A stretch of DNA of 28,961 nucleotides, taken from the NCBI GenBank assembly GCA_964469905.1, contig CAYXZW010000036.1:1-28961 (forward strand), in the 5' to 3' direction. Both the position numbers and the translations under genes were made by a program. Numbering within the stretch: the stretch's first letter is position 1; the number at the start of each line of letters is the position of its first letter. This stretch comes from MVRV01 sp964469905 (GTDB taxonomy: Bacteria > Desulfobacterota > Syntrophia > Syntrophales > Smithellaceae). The notes under the pieces were generated by a model. The model searched no databases, was not told the DNA's origin, and saw only the letters and a list, made by a program, of their open reading frames with translations. This document shows, in pieces, positions 1-6,749 of this stretch.

Positions 1-23
1 CAGATTGCCATTCTTTTACCCAT
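1..23 (-). CDS. 5' end of an unidentified protein (partial)
   Basis: Only the first seven codons lie inside the window; they read MGKRMAI, and the gene runs off the left edge. The start is supported by a strong ribosome binding site, AGGAGG on the minus strand at 31-36, seven bases upstream of the ATG. The start codon also overlaps the stop of a possible 15-codon leader reading frame (16-63). The product cannot be identified from seven residues. The gene follows the PHP-domain gene in the same direction and may share its transcript. Confidence 0.5.
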
Positions 24-63
24 TGCCAATCCTCCTTTTAGTGCCGAAAAGATAAAGAATCAC
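16..63 (-). CDS. possible 15-residue leader peptide
   Basis: A GTG codon at 61-63 (minus strand) follows a textbook Shine-Dalgarno AGGAGG (70-75) with a six-base spacer. It opens a 15-codon frame reading MILYLFGTKRRIGNG, whose stop at 16-18 lies just past the ATG (21-23) of the next gene. The frame carries that next gene's own ribosome binding site. The overlap is what one expects of a translationally coupled leader, but so short a frame can also arise by chance. No function is claimed. Confidence 0.3.
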   Translation of the reverse strand: MILYLFGTKRRIGNG

Positions 64-147
64 AATAAACCTCCTGATTTTACTTTACTGTTTTTGTTTT
101 CCAATCTTTTCTCTCTTATCAATTATTGCTACAATTCTATATTTACC

Positions 148-177
148 TGCTATGTGTCTTGACCCTTACACATAGCA
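148..177. repeat. perfect 10-bp inverted repeat across a stop codon
   Basis: The arms TGCTATGTGT (148-157) and ACACATAGCA (168-177) are exact reverse complements around a ten-base loop. The right arm begins on the stop codon of the PHP gene (166-168). There is no U-tract on either side, so it does not look like a classical intrinsic terminator. It could be an mRNA 3'-end stabiliser or processing hairpin between the PHP gene and the next gene on the minus strand. Confidence 0.55.
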
Positions 178-714
178 ATTCCAAAACTTACCATGTTTAA
201 TTGCCATCAATATTGAATCCTTATCACGCTTAACATCCATCTCAACCCATGCCCTTCCTATCCCCTGCTGTGTGTGTGCGTCATCAGAAGCTATTTTCGG
301 ATACTTAATTTTCATTGACTCAAATACCGCATCACGAAATCCCTTTGTGGTAATCTCCACTGCATCCAAGGGATACATCTTTTCCAGTTCGGTTAATCTC
401 TCGAGAACCTGGGTCGGAGTGATATCATATTCACTGATATGGTTAAAAACATGCAGCGTTTCTTTTACTCCTTCAATCTTGCCAACATGAACATAACCCT
501 TGATATAAACGGTAAGCTCGATGCCGTGGAAAACGATCATCTTGCTTTTAACTTGCTCATATAGTTCGCGGTAATTCGGTTTCAGAAGGTAGTCATGATC
601 GGTAAATGCTATAAAGTCATATCCTCTTGACTCATAAGCACTAACAACCTCCTGCGGCGATAGTTTCCCATCCGAACATGTTGTATGGGTATGCAAACAT
701 CCTTTTAACAACAT
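166..714 (-). CDS. PHP-domain metal-dependent phosphoesterase
   Basis: This is a small (182 residue) protein of the polymerase-and-histidinol-phosphatase (PHP) family, which hydrolyses phosphate esters at a cluster of two or three metals. The metal ligands are visible in order: HTHTTCSDG close to the N-terminus, TDHD about 30 residues later, a GIEL glutamate, a middle His (HVFNH) and SDDAH near the C-terminus. It is shorter than YciV/TrpH-type PHP proteins (about 280 residues) and lacks their inserted domain. The ATG at 714 is used here; an in-frame TTG at 723 would add three residues, and neither has a convincing ribosome binding site. The substrate cannot be told from sequence; nucleotidase or nuclease activity is known for relatives. 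Family assignment is secure, role is not. Confidence 0.85.
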   Translation of the reverse strand: MLLKGCLHTHTTCSDGKLSPQEVVSAYESRGYDFIAFTDHDYLLKPNYRELYEQVKSKMIVFHGIELTVYIKGYVHVGKIEGVKETLHVFNHISEYDITPTQVLERLTELEKMYPLDAVEITTKGFRDAVFESMKIKYPKIASDDAHTQQGIGRAWVEMDVKRDKDSILMAIKHGKFWNCYV

Positions 715-1391
715 AAATGCCAACTATTTTTTAGTTTCAAAGAACATATCTTTAGCATATTAGGCATGATCATCATCATTGATGGTAAGGATAAATATTT
801 AATTAGTTTCAAGTACAATCCCTATAGTAAATTGCATAAATCACCGAGCATATGATTATATTCAGCAAGGTGTGCTTCAGGATTCACATGCCATTGATTG
901 GACAGCCAACCAATTTTGTCTCAATAAACTATAACATCCATTCGAAGTCAAGAAAAAATTAATTTTTTTATTGCCGAGGGATTATTACGCACTTAAACTG
1001 GTAAGATATTATTTCACATAACGATTGTAAATTGTCAGATATACACGATAATATTTATTTGTCCGTTTTTGTAAGAAACAAAATTATACTATTATGATTC
1101 AGAGAGAATTCGTTTGATTAAATTTTTTGACGTTTAATTATGGTAAAGAAAAGGTGCAGGATTGTTCTTTAGTTGTTTTTGTGCACTACATTTTTTAAGA
1201 AAACCATTTAAGGAACAAAAATCGGCAGATTGTTTATTGAAAATATTTTCCGGTTGCTTTCGTTTTATCCGATATATTTTTTTGACAAATATTTCTCCTC
1301 TGCATCGTCCTGTAAGCAATATACGTATTCATACCGATGGACATATAAAACAACAGGAAAGACAGACTCGACTAACAAAAGCAAACCTTCA
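715..1391. other. 677-bp intergenic stretch without a recognisable gene
   Basis: This is AT-rich sequence between the PHP gene and the ATPase gene. Short open frames at 1134-1319 (minus) and 1162-1464 (plus) have biased, low-complexity composition and no family signature, and the plus frame runs into the ATPase gene on the opposite strand. Besides the tentative promoter at 923-951 there is a small stem overlapping the ATPase stop codon (about 1377-1404), which may help end that transcript. No tRNA or riboswitch was recognised. Confidence 0.5.
923..951 (-). promoter_or_regulatory. possible sigma-70 promoter for the PHP gene
   Basis: On the minus strand TTGACT (946-951) is followed after 17 bases by TTTATT (923-928). 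This would give a leader of about 200 nt before the PHP gene, in which a stem of nine pairs with one G-U (about 892-914) could form. The match is moderate and the region is AT-rich, so this is tentative. Confidence 0.3.
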
Positions 1392-2093
1392 TTATTTGCC
1401 TTTTTTTATTAGCATAGTTGCCGGATCTAAAAGCAATGCATTTTGCTTTGAATCCGGTGACTGACCTTTCAGAGCCTTGATAAATACTTCATCGGCTTTT
1501 GCTTCTAACTGGACAATAACATCGAATAGATCTGCTACATGCAGGAAGGAAACCGGCAAACCATTATCTGCAGGACGTTCATGGCGATGGGCATGCACAG
1601 TAAACCAAATTCTCATTGCATACTTTTTTGCCAGTTCTTTTAAAAGTGCCAGCTGTCCCCTTCCGGCTTCATCAAACTTTAATCCGTCAATAATTACAGT
1701 ATGCGGTTTGAAAATATTTTGTTCCAGCAAATCGGTTAATCGCTCTTCCAGTGTTGCCACACTGAAGCTTTCCACCCGGAAAGTCATAATAAAACGGTAA
1801 GACTGAATTCTATCCCAGTAATCTTTTATTTCAGCTTCATTGAAGTTTTCTGCAATATTGTGAAACAGTTCATGATACCATAAATCAACCTTGCTTACAG
1901 CATCCTGGAGACTAACATGTAATACAGATTCTTCTCTTATCATCATGTTTAAAGCCACCTGAACCAGCAAGGCAGTCTTACCTACTCCGGCATGTGCTAA
2001 AACGGCACCTAAGCCTCCATTGGGTAAAATGTCTTCATCTTCATAACCAAGATTTAATAGCGGGTTACGGTATATTATTTCTTTTTTCAGCAT
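1392..2093 (-). CDS. RecA/KaiC-like P-loop ATPase of unknown role
   Basis: This is a 233-residue soluble protein with a single RecA-like ATPase core. Walker A is AHAGVGKT near residue 37, an hhhSL strand follows (VLHVSL), Walker B is HTVIIDG in the second half, and a further sensor-like segment reads IWFTVHAHRH. No DNA-binding or second ATPase domain is seen, so it is half the size of KaiC or DnaB. The ATG at 2093 is chosen because AAGGAT (2100-2105) lies six bases upstream; an in-frame ATG at 2162 would add 23 residues and follows the fusA stop by 11 nt. It lies directly downstream of fusA on the same strand and could be cotranscribed. Family level is supported; the cellular function is unknown to me. 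Confidence 0.7.
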   Translation of the reverse strand: MLKKEIIYRNPLLNLGYEDEDILPNGGLGAVLAHAGVGKTALLVQVALNMMIREESVLHVSLQDAVSKVDLWYHELFHNIAENFNEAEIKDYWDRIQSYRFIMTFRVESFSVATLEERLTDLLEQNIFKPHTVIIDGLKFDEAGRGQLALLKELAKKYAMRIWFTVHAHRHERPADNGLPVSFLHVADLFDVIVQLEAKADEVFIKALKGQSPDSKQNALLLDPATMLIKKGK

Positions 2094-2173
2094 CATGATA
2101 TCCTTATATGTTAAATGGATTATATTTTCTTCACGTCTTAACGCAGCTGTATTTCTTAACATTTTTCCCAGTA

Positions 2174-4261
2174 TTATGCGGCCGTTTTCTTGTTTTGAGC
2201 AACTTCCAGAGCGATTTTTTCGGCAATCGACTGCGGAACCTGCCTGTAATGGGCAAATTCCATTGTAAACTGGGCCTTACCTTGCGTTGATGAACGTAGC
2301 ACCGTGGAAAAGCCAAACATTTCCGCCAGTGGTATTTGCGATTCAATTACACACATAACACCTTCATCCTGTGAACCGATAATCATACCGCGGCGTTGAT
2401 TTAAGAGTCCCATAACCGGTCCCTGAAATTCTGGCGGGGTTTCGACAACAACTTTCATAATTGGTTCATGAATAACCGGCTTCGCCCGAAGATATGCTTC
2501 TCGAAATGCACCACGTGCTGCCGCCTGAAAGGCCATATCAGAAGAGTCAACGGCATGAAATGCACCGTCATTAATAACCACTTTCACTCCGGTAATCGGA
2601 AATTCCAACTTGGGACCTTTTTCCATGCTTTGTTTAAAGCCCTTTTCGCAGGCAGGAATGTATTGTGTAGGAATAGAGCCACCGAATATTTTATTTTCAA
2701 AAACAAATTCGGCATCACTTATTGGTTCAAGGAAACCGGCAATGCGGCCGAACTGACCGGAGCCACCAGTCTGCTTCTTATGAGTATAATTAAAATCAGC
2801 TCGCTGAGTAATGGTTTCGCGATAGGCAACACGGGGATTACCGGTATTAACATCAGCGCCATACTCACGCCGCATTCTTTCCACATAAATATCCAGATGC
2901 AGTTCGCCCATGCCTTCGATGATTGTTTCATTTGTTTCCGGATCGACAAAAGTTTTAAATGTCGGGTCTTCCTTGGAGAATCTATTTAAAGCCTTAGACA
3001 TGGCCATTTGTGATTTATTGTCCTTCGGCGATATAGCCAGGGAAATAACCGGTTTGGGGACAAACATTGAGGTCATGGTAAGATTGAGACCCTGAGAAAC
3101 AAAAGTATCGCCGGAGGAGCATTCAATTCCGAAAAGAGCGCCAATGTATCCGGATTGCAGATTCTCAACTTCTTCCATCTGATCAGCATGCATACGGACA
3201 ACACGACCGACCTTAACTTTTTTTCCGCTCCGGACATTAACTATTGTTGATCCTTTGGATACCGTTCCCTGATAAACACGGATATAAGTCAGTTGACCAT
3301 ATTTACCATCTTCCAGTTTAAAAGCCAGCGCCACTATTGGTTTATCCGGATCATTTTCTAAAACAACCGGTTCTTCATTCTTTTCCATATCCAGCGCTAT
3401 ATTTTCCACTTCTGAAGGGCATGGCAAGAGATAATTAACTCCATCGAGCATGGGCTGCACTGCTTTGTTCTTATAGGCAGAACCCATATATACGGGAGTG
3501 ATTTCTCTTTTTAAGGTACCTTTCCTAACGGCTGCATAAAGCAAATCCGCGGTAATTTCTTTTTCTTCCAGTATCGCTTCTGTTAGTTCATCAGAAAACA
3601 TCGATGCCGCATCAATCAATTCTTCTCTTTTAGTTTTTGCTTCTGCTACGAGATTCTGCGGAATTTCTTCAGTGCGGATTACCTCTCCATTTTCTCCGTC
3701 AAAATAAAGCGCTTTCATGCTGACTAAGTCTACTACACCTTCCGCGTCCGTTTCCAGACCGATAGGAATCTGCATTGCTACTGCATTGTGTCCGAGTTTA
3801 GCTCGAAGTTGACTGATAACCCGAAATGGATTGGCACCGCTACGATCACACTTGTTAATAAAGGCAATACAGGGAACTTTATATCTCTTCATTTGCATAT
3901 CAACGGTTATTGATTGTGATTGAACGCCGCCGACAGCGCACAATACTAGAATCGCACCATCCAGAACTCGCAGCGATCTTTCTACTTCGATCGTAAAATC
4001 GACGTGACCGGGAGTATCGATAATATTAATCTCATAACCACTCCATTCGCAATAGGTAGCCGCAGATGCTATTGTAATTCCACGTTCTTTTTCTAATTCC
4101 ATGGAATCCATAGTCGCACCAACACCGTCTTTTCCTTTAACGTCATGAATGGCGTGAATTCTCTTGGTGTAGAAAAGTATTCTTTCGGTAAGAGTTGTTT
4201 TCCCGGAATCAATATGGGCACTTATACCAATATTACGAATCTTTACATCATCGATCTTCAT
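2174..4261 (-). CDS. fusA: elongation factor G (spdEFG1 / mitochondrial EF-G1-like)
   Basis: This is a translational GTPase that drives tRNA-mRNA translocation on the ribosome. At 695 residues it is full length. The G1 motif is AHIDSGKT, G2/switch I contains RGITI, G3 is DTPGH, G4 is NKCD, and domains II to V follow without a break. Several segments (KGKDGVGA, DSMELEKERGIT, LVLCAVGGVQ, FEFPITGV-type domain IV) resemble mitochondrial EF-G1 and the bacterial 'spd' EFG1 group of spirochaetes, planctomycetes and deltaproteobacteria more than E. coli FusA, which has AHIDAGKTT. If correct, a second EF-G for ribosome recycling should exist elsewhere in the genome. The start has AAGGAAGG at 4274-4281. 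It stands alone rather than in an rpsL-rpsG-fusA-tuf operon, with its own promoter and a structured leader. Confidence 0.95.
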   Translation of the reverse strand: MKIDDVKIRNIGISAHIDSGKTTLTERILFYTKRIHAIHDVKGKDGVGATMDSMELEKERGITIASAATYCEWSGYEINIIDTPGHVDFTIEVERSLRVLDGAILVLCAVGGVQSQSITVDMQMKRYKVPCIAFINKCDRSGANPFRVISQLRAKLGHNAVAMQIPIGLETDAEGVVDLVSMKALYFDGENGEVIRTEEIPQNLVAEAKTKREELIDAASMFSDELTEAILEEKEITADLLYAAVRKGTLKREITPVYMGSAYKNKAVQPMLDGVNYLLPCPSEVENIALDMEKNEEPVVLENDPDKPIVALAFKLEDGKYGQLTYIRVYQGTVSKGSTIVNVRSGKKVKVGRVVRMHADQMEEVENLQSGYIGALFGIECSSGDTFVSQGLNLTMTSMFVPKPVISLAISPKDNKSQMAMSKALNRFSKEDPTFKTFVDPETNETIIEGMGELHLDIYVERMRREYGADVNTGNPRVAYRETITQRADFNYTHKKQTGGSGQFGRIAGFLEPISDAEFVFENKIFGGSIPTQYIPACEKGFKQSMEKGPKLEFPITGVKVVINDGAFHAVDSSDMAFQAAARGAFREAYLRAKPVIHEPIMKVVVETPPEFQGPVMGLLNQRRGMIIGSQDEGVMCVIESQIPLAEMFGFSTVLRSSTQGKAQFTMEFAHYRQVPQSIAEKIALEVAQNKKTAA

Positions 4262-4314
4262 TTTTTCTATTAACCTTCCTTGAAATAATCATGTCATCAA
4301 AATATAATACCGAT

Positions 4315-4359
4315 AAAAAAATCCCCTCATTTGGAAGAGTCTCTGCCAGATGTGGGGAT
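4315..4359 (-). terminator. intrinsic terminator-like hairpin in the fusA leader (possible attenuator)
   Basis: On the minus strand ATCCCC (4354-4359) pairs with GGGGAT (4321-4326), and the stem extends inward to 14 positions with one mismatch and one G-U. The inner part AGAG-T-CTCT can also fold. The stem is followed at once by seven U residues (4315-4321). It lies about 55 nt upstream of the fusA start and downstream of the fusA promoter, so it would act inside the fusA transcript rather than end an upstream gene: the neighbour at 4499 is on the other strand. Confidence 0.7.
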
Positions 4360-4389
4360 CCATCGTTAACGAGCATCTTGATTTTCTTT

Positions 4390-4418
4390 CATATATATGT
4401 TGGTGTGCAATCTGTCAA
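4390..4418 (-). promoter_or_regulatory. sigma-70 promoter of fusA
   Basis: On the minus strand a consensus -35 TTGACA (4413-4418) and a -10 TATATG (4390-4395) are separated by 17 bases. Transcription would begin near 4383, giving a leader of about 120 nt that contains the terminator-like hairpin at 4315-4359. It is back to back with the plus-strand promoter at 4443-4472; 24 bases separate the two -35 boxes. Confidence 0.65.
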
Positions 4419-4442
4419 GCCATAATTTAACTACGGATTAAC

Positions 4443-4472
4443 TTGACATCTCATTCGGAAAACATATATACA
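4443..4472 (+). promoter_or_regulatory. sigma-70 promoter of the glutaredoxin-like gene
   Basis: A consensus -35 TTGACA (4443-4448) and a -10 TATACA (4467-4472) are separated by 18 bases. The start codon of the glutaredoxin-like gene is 27 bases downstream, a compact leader. It is divergent from the fusA promoter. Confidence 0.65.
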
Positions 4473-4498
4473 TTACAATAAATTTCGGGGTGTTAATC

Positions 4499-4747
4499 AT
4501 GCGTAAAGTTAAAATATATACACTGAGCACTTGCAGTCATTGTAAAGCCGCAAAAAAATTCCTCAAAGACAACGAAATTCCTTTTGAATTCTGCGACGTA
4601 GATTTACTTCAAGGTTCCGAAAGAGAAAACATCTTAAACGAAATTGTCCAATATAATCCGCAGCGATCGTTCCCAACAATCATAATTGGTAATAAGATCA
4701 TTGTTGGCTTCCGTGAACAAGATATCAGAGAGGCACTGGGTATTTGA
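4499..4747 (+). CDS. glutaredoxin/NrdH-like thiol-disulfide protein
   Basis: This is an 82-residue single thioredoxin-fold protein. The redox motif is C12-S-H-C15, followed by the usual helix, a FPT cis-proline segment at about residues 58-60 and the VGF strand. It should shuttle electrons as a dithiol to target disulfides in the cytoplasm. ATG 4499 is preferred over GTG 4490 because GGGGTG (4487-4492) lies six bases upstream and would overlap the earlier start. Only one base separates its stop from the start of the ferredoxin-thioredoxin-reductase-like gene, so the two are translated together and probably work as a pair. The exact subfamily (glutaredoxin, NrdH-redoxin or UXX-star-like) is not decided. 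Confidence 0.88.
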   Translation: MRKVKIYTLSTCSHCKAAKKFLKDNEIPFEFCDVDLLQGSERENILNEIVQYNPQRSFPTIIIGNKIIVGFREQDIREALGI

Positions 4748-4748
4748 G

Positions 4749-5084
4749 ATGACCTCGGAAGAACTCTATGAAATGCTCAGAAAAACTCAGGAATCTAAAG
4801 GTTTTTTCTTTAACAAAGATAAAGACTGGGTTTTTACAATTCTAAATGATCTTCTGTTAAATAAAAATCGTTACGGTTACATGTCATGTCCATGCCGTCT
4901 GGCTGCCGGTAATCGCGATAAAGATCGAGATATTCTTTGTCCATGTGCTTATCGTTCGGCTGATGTTAAGGAATATGGCAGTTGTTATTGTAATCTGTAT
5001 GTTTCATTGGAATGGAATGAAGGGAAATTTGAACACAAATATGTGCCGGAAAGAAGACCGGCAGAAAAAACCACATCCGAATAG
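4749..5084 (+). CDS. ferredoxin:thioredoxin reductase catalytic (beta) subunit-like protein
   Basis: This 111-residue protein has the six-cysteine pattern of the FTR catalytic chain: CPC at 47-49, CPC at 64-66 and a third pair C79-Y-C81. In the family these hold a [4Fe-4S] cluster next to a redox-active disulfide, passing electrons one at a time from ferredoxin to a thioredoxin-like partner. Two differences stand out. The third motif is CYC rather than CHC, so the histidine that helps the plant and cyanobacterial enzyme is absent. The spacings are 14 and 12 residues rather than 16 and 8. No variable (alpha) subunit is seen, as is common for non-photosynthetic relatives. The adjacent glutaredoxin-like protein is its likely partner. 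Confidence 0.85.
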   Translation: MTSEELYEMLRKTQESKGFFFNKDKDWVFTILNDLLLNKNRYGYMSCPCRLAAGNRDKDRDILCPCAYRSADVKEYGSCYCNLYVSLEWNEGKFEHKYVPERRPAEKTTSE

Positions 5085-5203
5085 AGTTTTTTTAAGGCTC
5101 TTCGAGCCCATACCGATAATTTATTTTACTGAAAAATTACATAATATCTTACCTCAGTCATCCATTAACCGGAAGATAAAAAATCAATAATCATATATTT
5201 TTA

Positions 5204-5232
5204 TTGACATAAATACTAAAGAGCAATAAGAA
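5204..5232 (+). promoter_or_regulatory. possible promoter of the sigma-region-4 protein gene
   Basis: A consensus -35 TTGACA (5204-5209) is followed after 17 bases by a poor -10, TAAGAA (5227-5232). The gene start at 5269 has GAGGA at 5255-5259 on its leader. The -35 is convincing and the -10 is not. Confidence 0.35.
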
Positions 5233-5268
5233 GTTAAATCAATTTCAAACCAATGAGGATTTTACTCT

Positions 5269-5553
5269 ATGATTAATACTTATAAGTGCAAGAAAAAAGG
5301 AAATCTAATTGCTGAAGTTTGCCTCGACACTACCTGTGAATGGCGGCTGAAAAACGAAGCTTTCCTGAATTGCACGTGGGTTGCCTGCAATTACGGGCCA
5401 TTTACTCTGGAAGAAGTAGGTGACATGATGGGTGTTACAAGGGAAAGAATCCGCCAGATTGAAGCCAAAGCCCTGAAAAAACTTCAACACAAAAAAAGAA
5501 GAGATCAACTCAAAGATTTTGCTGCACCTGGAAATGACTGGGATAATTTGTAA
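5269..5553 (+). CDS. sigma-70 region 4 domain protein with Cys-rich N-terminus
   Basis: This 94-residue protein has two parts. Residues 43-84 match region 4 of housekeeping sigma-70 factors: GPFTLEEVGDMMGVTRERIR followed by QIEAKALKKL, including the recognition helix RERIRQIEAKAL that reads the -35 box. Regions 1 to 3 are absent, so it cannot be a complete sigma factor. Residues 1-42 hold five cysteines (7, 18, 23, 35, 40) that could bind zinc or an Fe-S cluster. It probably contacts DNA or RNA polymerase as a small regulator. Related stand-alone region 4 proteins occur in deltaproteobacteria, but I know of no assigned role. The gene stands alone and is convergent with the crotonase gene. Confidence 0.75.
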   Translation: MINTYKCKKKGNLIAEVCLDTTCEWRLKNEAFLNCTWVACNYGPFTLEEVGDMMGVTRERIRQIEAKALKKLQHKKRRDQLKDFAAPGNDWDNL

Positions 5554-5682
5554 ATCTTTTCGCACTTCTTATTAGAAACAATATCGATGGAATTATATAG
5601 CGTTTATCTTCAGGGTACATGTGCTGAAGAAACTAGCAATAGTGCTTATACATGGAAGTGATACTTTAACTCAAAATTGGGG

Positions 5683-6456
5683 TTATTTTTGTTTTTTCTT
5701 ACGCAGTTTTTCCAAAAATAGGACTTCACTCATGTGAACCTTCCGTTCATCACGGACAAAAAGATTTGTCGAAACAGTGAACTCTAATTCGATAGCAGCA
5801 ACCTTATCCATGCGAGGTACAATCGCAGTAATTTTTTTAAGTTCTTCCAATGCCTTAGCTGACCGTTTTGCCAATATTGCAGCCATTTTTTCCGCTTCCT
5901 CCATGAATTTTTCCGGAGGTGCAACTTTATTGATCAGACCAATTTTCAAGGCTTCGTTGGCACCAATTGGTTCACCAAGCATAACAATTTCTTTGGCCTT
6001 ATTGACTCCAACAATTTGGCTCAATGGATAAAAAAGCGGATTAAATCCAAATTTTAATTCCGGATGACAAAAAATTGCGCTTTCCGAAGCAACAACCAGA
6101 TCGCAAATCGTTACCAGATTAAATCCACCACCCAGAGCAAATCCACCAACTGCCGCAATCAACGGTTTTTTGCATAAATAAATTTTTTCTAAATATGACA
6201 CCGCCGATTCAAAATATACATCAATATCCGCATCGCATATAACAGCTATTTCTTTTATGTCCATGCCGGCGGAAAAAATATATTCTCCACCGGTAAGAAT
6301 TATTGCTTTTACCTCCGAATCGCTTTCCAGATCTGTAAATACATCAAACAATTCCTTATGCATTTCCCTGGAAATAGCATTCATTTCTTCCGGTCTGTTA
6401 AGCTTTACTATTGCATACCCGTTCTTTTTCTCAAGAAGAATTGTTTTACAAGTCAT
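5683..6456 (-). CDS. enoyl-CoA hydratase/isomerase (crotonase) family protein
   Basis: This 257-residue protein has the full crotonase fold. The acyl-CoA oxyanion-hole segments are present: FSAGMDIKEI at 61-70 and GGFALGGG at 104-111. Of the two catalytic glutamates of enoyl-CoA hydratase, the one in the HPE segment (E133) is kept, but the one that should follow GGG is replaced (GGGFNLV, N113). A classical 2-enoyl-CoA hydratase mechanism is therefore doubtful; isomerase, dienoyl-CoA or ring-type chemistry is possible. Its ATG overlaps the ihfB stop as ATGA, so it is translationally coupled as the last gene of the cmk-rpsA-sppA-ihfB operon. The substrate is unknown. Confidence 0.88.
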   Translation of the reverse strand: MTCKTILLEKKNGYAIVKLNRPEEMNAISREMHKELFDVFTDLESDSEVKAIILTGGEYIFSAGMDIKEIAVICDADIDVYFESAVSYLEKIYLCKKPLIAAVGGFALGGGFNLVTICDLVVASESAIFCHPELKFGFNPLFYPLSQIVGVNKAKEIVMLGEPIGANEALKIGLINKVAPPEKFMEEAEKMAAILAKRSAKALEELKKITAIVPRMDKVAAIELEFTVSTNLFVRDERKVHMSEVLFLEKLRKKKQK

Positions 6457-6746
6457 TTTTGATCAACCTTTAATCGCAGTTCTTTTCCTGTTTTGAAAAA
6501 AGGGGTTTTTCTTTTTTCCAATTTAACTTCGGCACCGGATTTGGGATTACGCCCTATGCGCGATTTCCTTTCCCGGACTGTCATATTGCCAAATCCTCGA
6601 ATTTCAATGCGCTCACCGCGCTTCAGAGCATCCACCATGGAATCAAATATTATATTTACGGCATAAGCAACGTCTTTGTTGGAATAGACTTTCAGCGCTT
6701 CCTGGAGTTTAATAATTAGATCTTTTTTGGTCATAGTTTCTTTCAC
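6453..6746 (-). CDS. ihfB: integration host factor beta subunit-like HU/IHF protein
   Basis: This 97-residue DNA-bending protein belongs to the HU/IHF family. The segment GERIEIRGFG and the arm RIGRNPKSG, whose proline intercalates into DNA, are clear, and the C-terminus has FFKTGKELR as in IHF subunits. The position directly downstream of rpsA and sppA matches the conserved cmk-rpsA-ihfB order, which is why beta rather than alpha is chosen. GTG at 6746 lies three bases after the sppA stop; an internal ATG at 6734 would give the more usual MTKKDL start. IHF normally helps sigma-54 activators by looping DNA, which may matter for the nuo promoter described at 13592. Confidence 0.88.
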   Translation of the reverse strand: MKETMTKKDLIIKLQEALKVYSNKDVAYAVNIIFDSMVDALKRGERIEIRGFGNMTVRERKSRIGRNPKSGAEVKLEKRKTPFFKTGKELRLKVDQK

Positions 6747-6749
6747 GCT

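Noticed and set aside
1162..1464. Plus-strand 100-codon frame running into the ATPase gene
   Set aside because: Phe-, Cys- and Lys-biased composition, no ribosome binding site and overlap with the real minus-strand gene.
5096..5108. GGCTC-TTC-GAGCC hairpin after the FTR-like gene as a terminator
   Set aside because: No U-tract follows it on the plus strand; the T-run lies before the stem, so it does not have the order of an intrinsic terminator.
5607..5630. TCTTCAG / CTGAAGA stem between the convergent sigma-region-4 and crotonase genes
   Set aside because: Seven pairs with a ten-base loop and no U-tract in either direction; position is suggestive but evidence is too weak to call a terminator.
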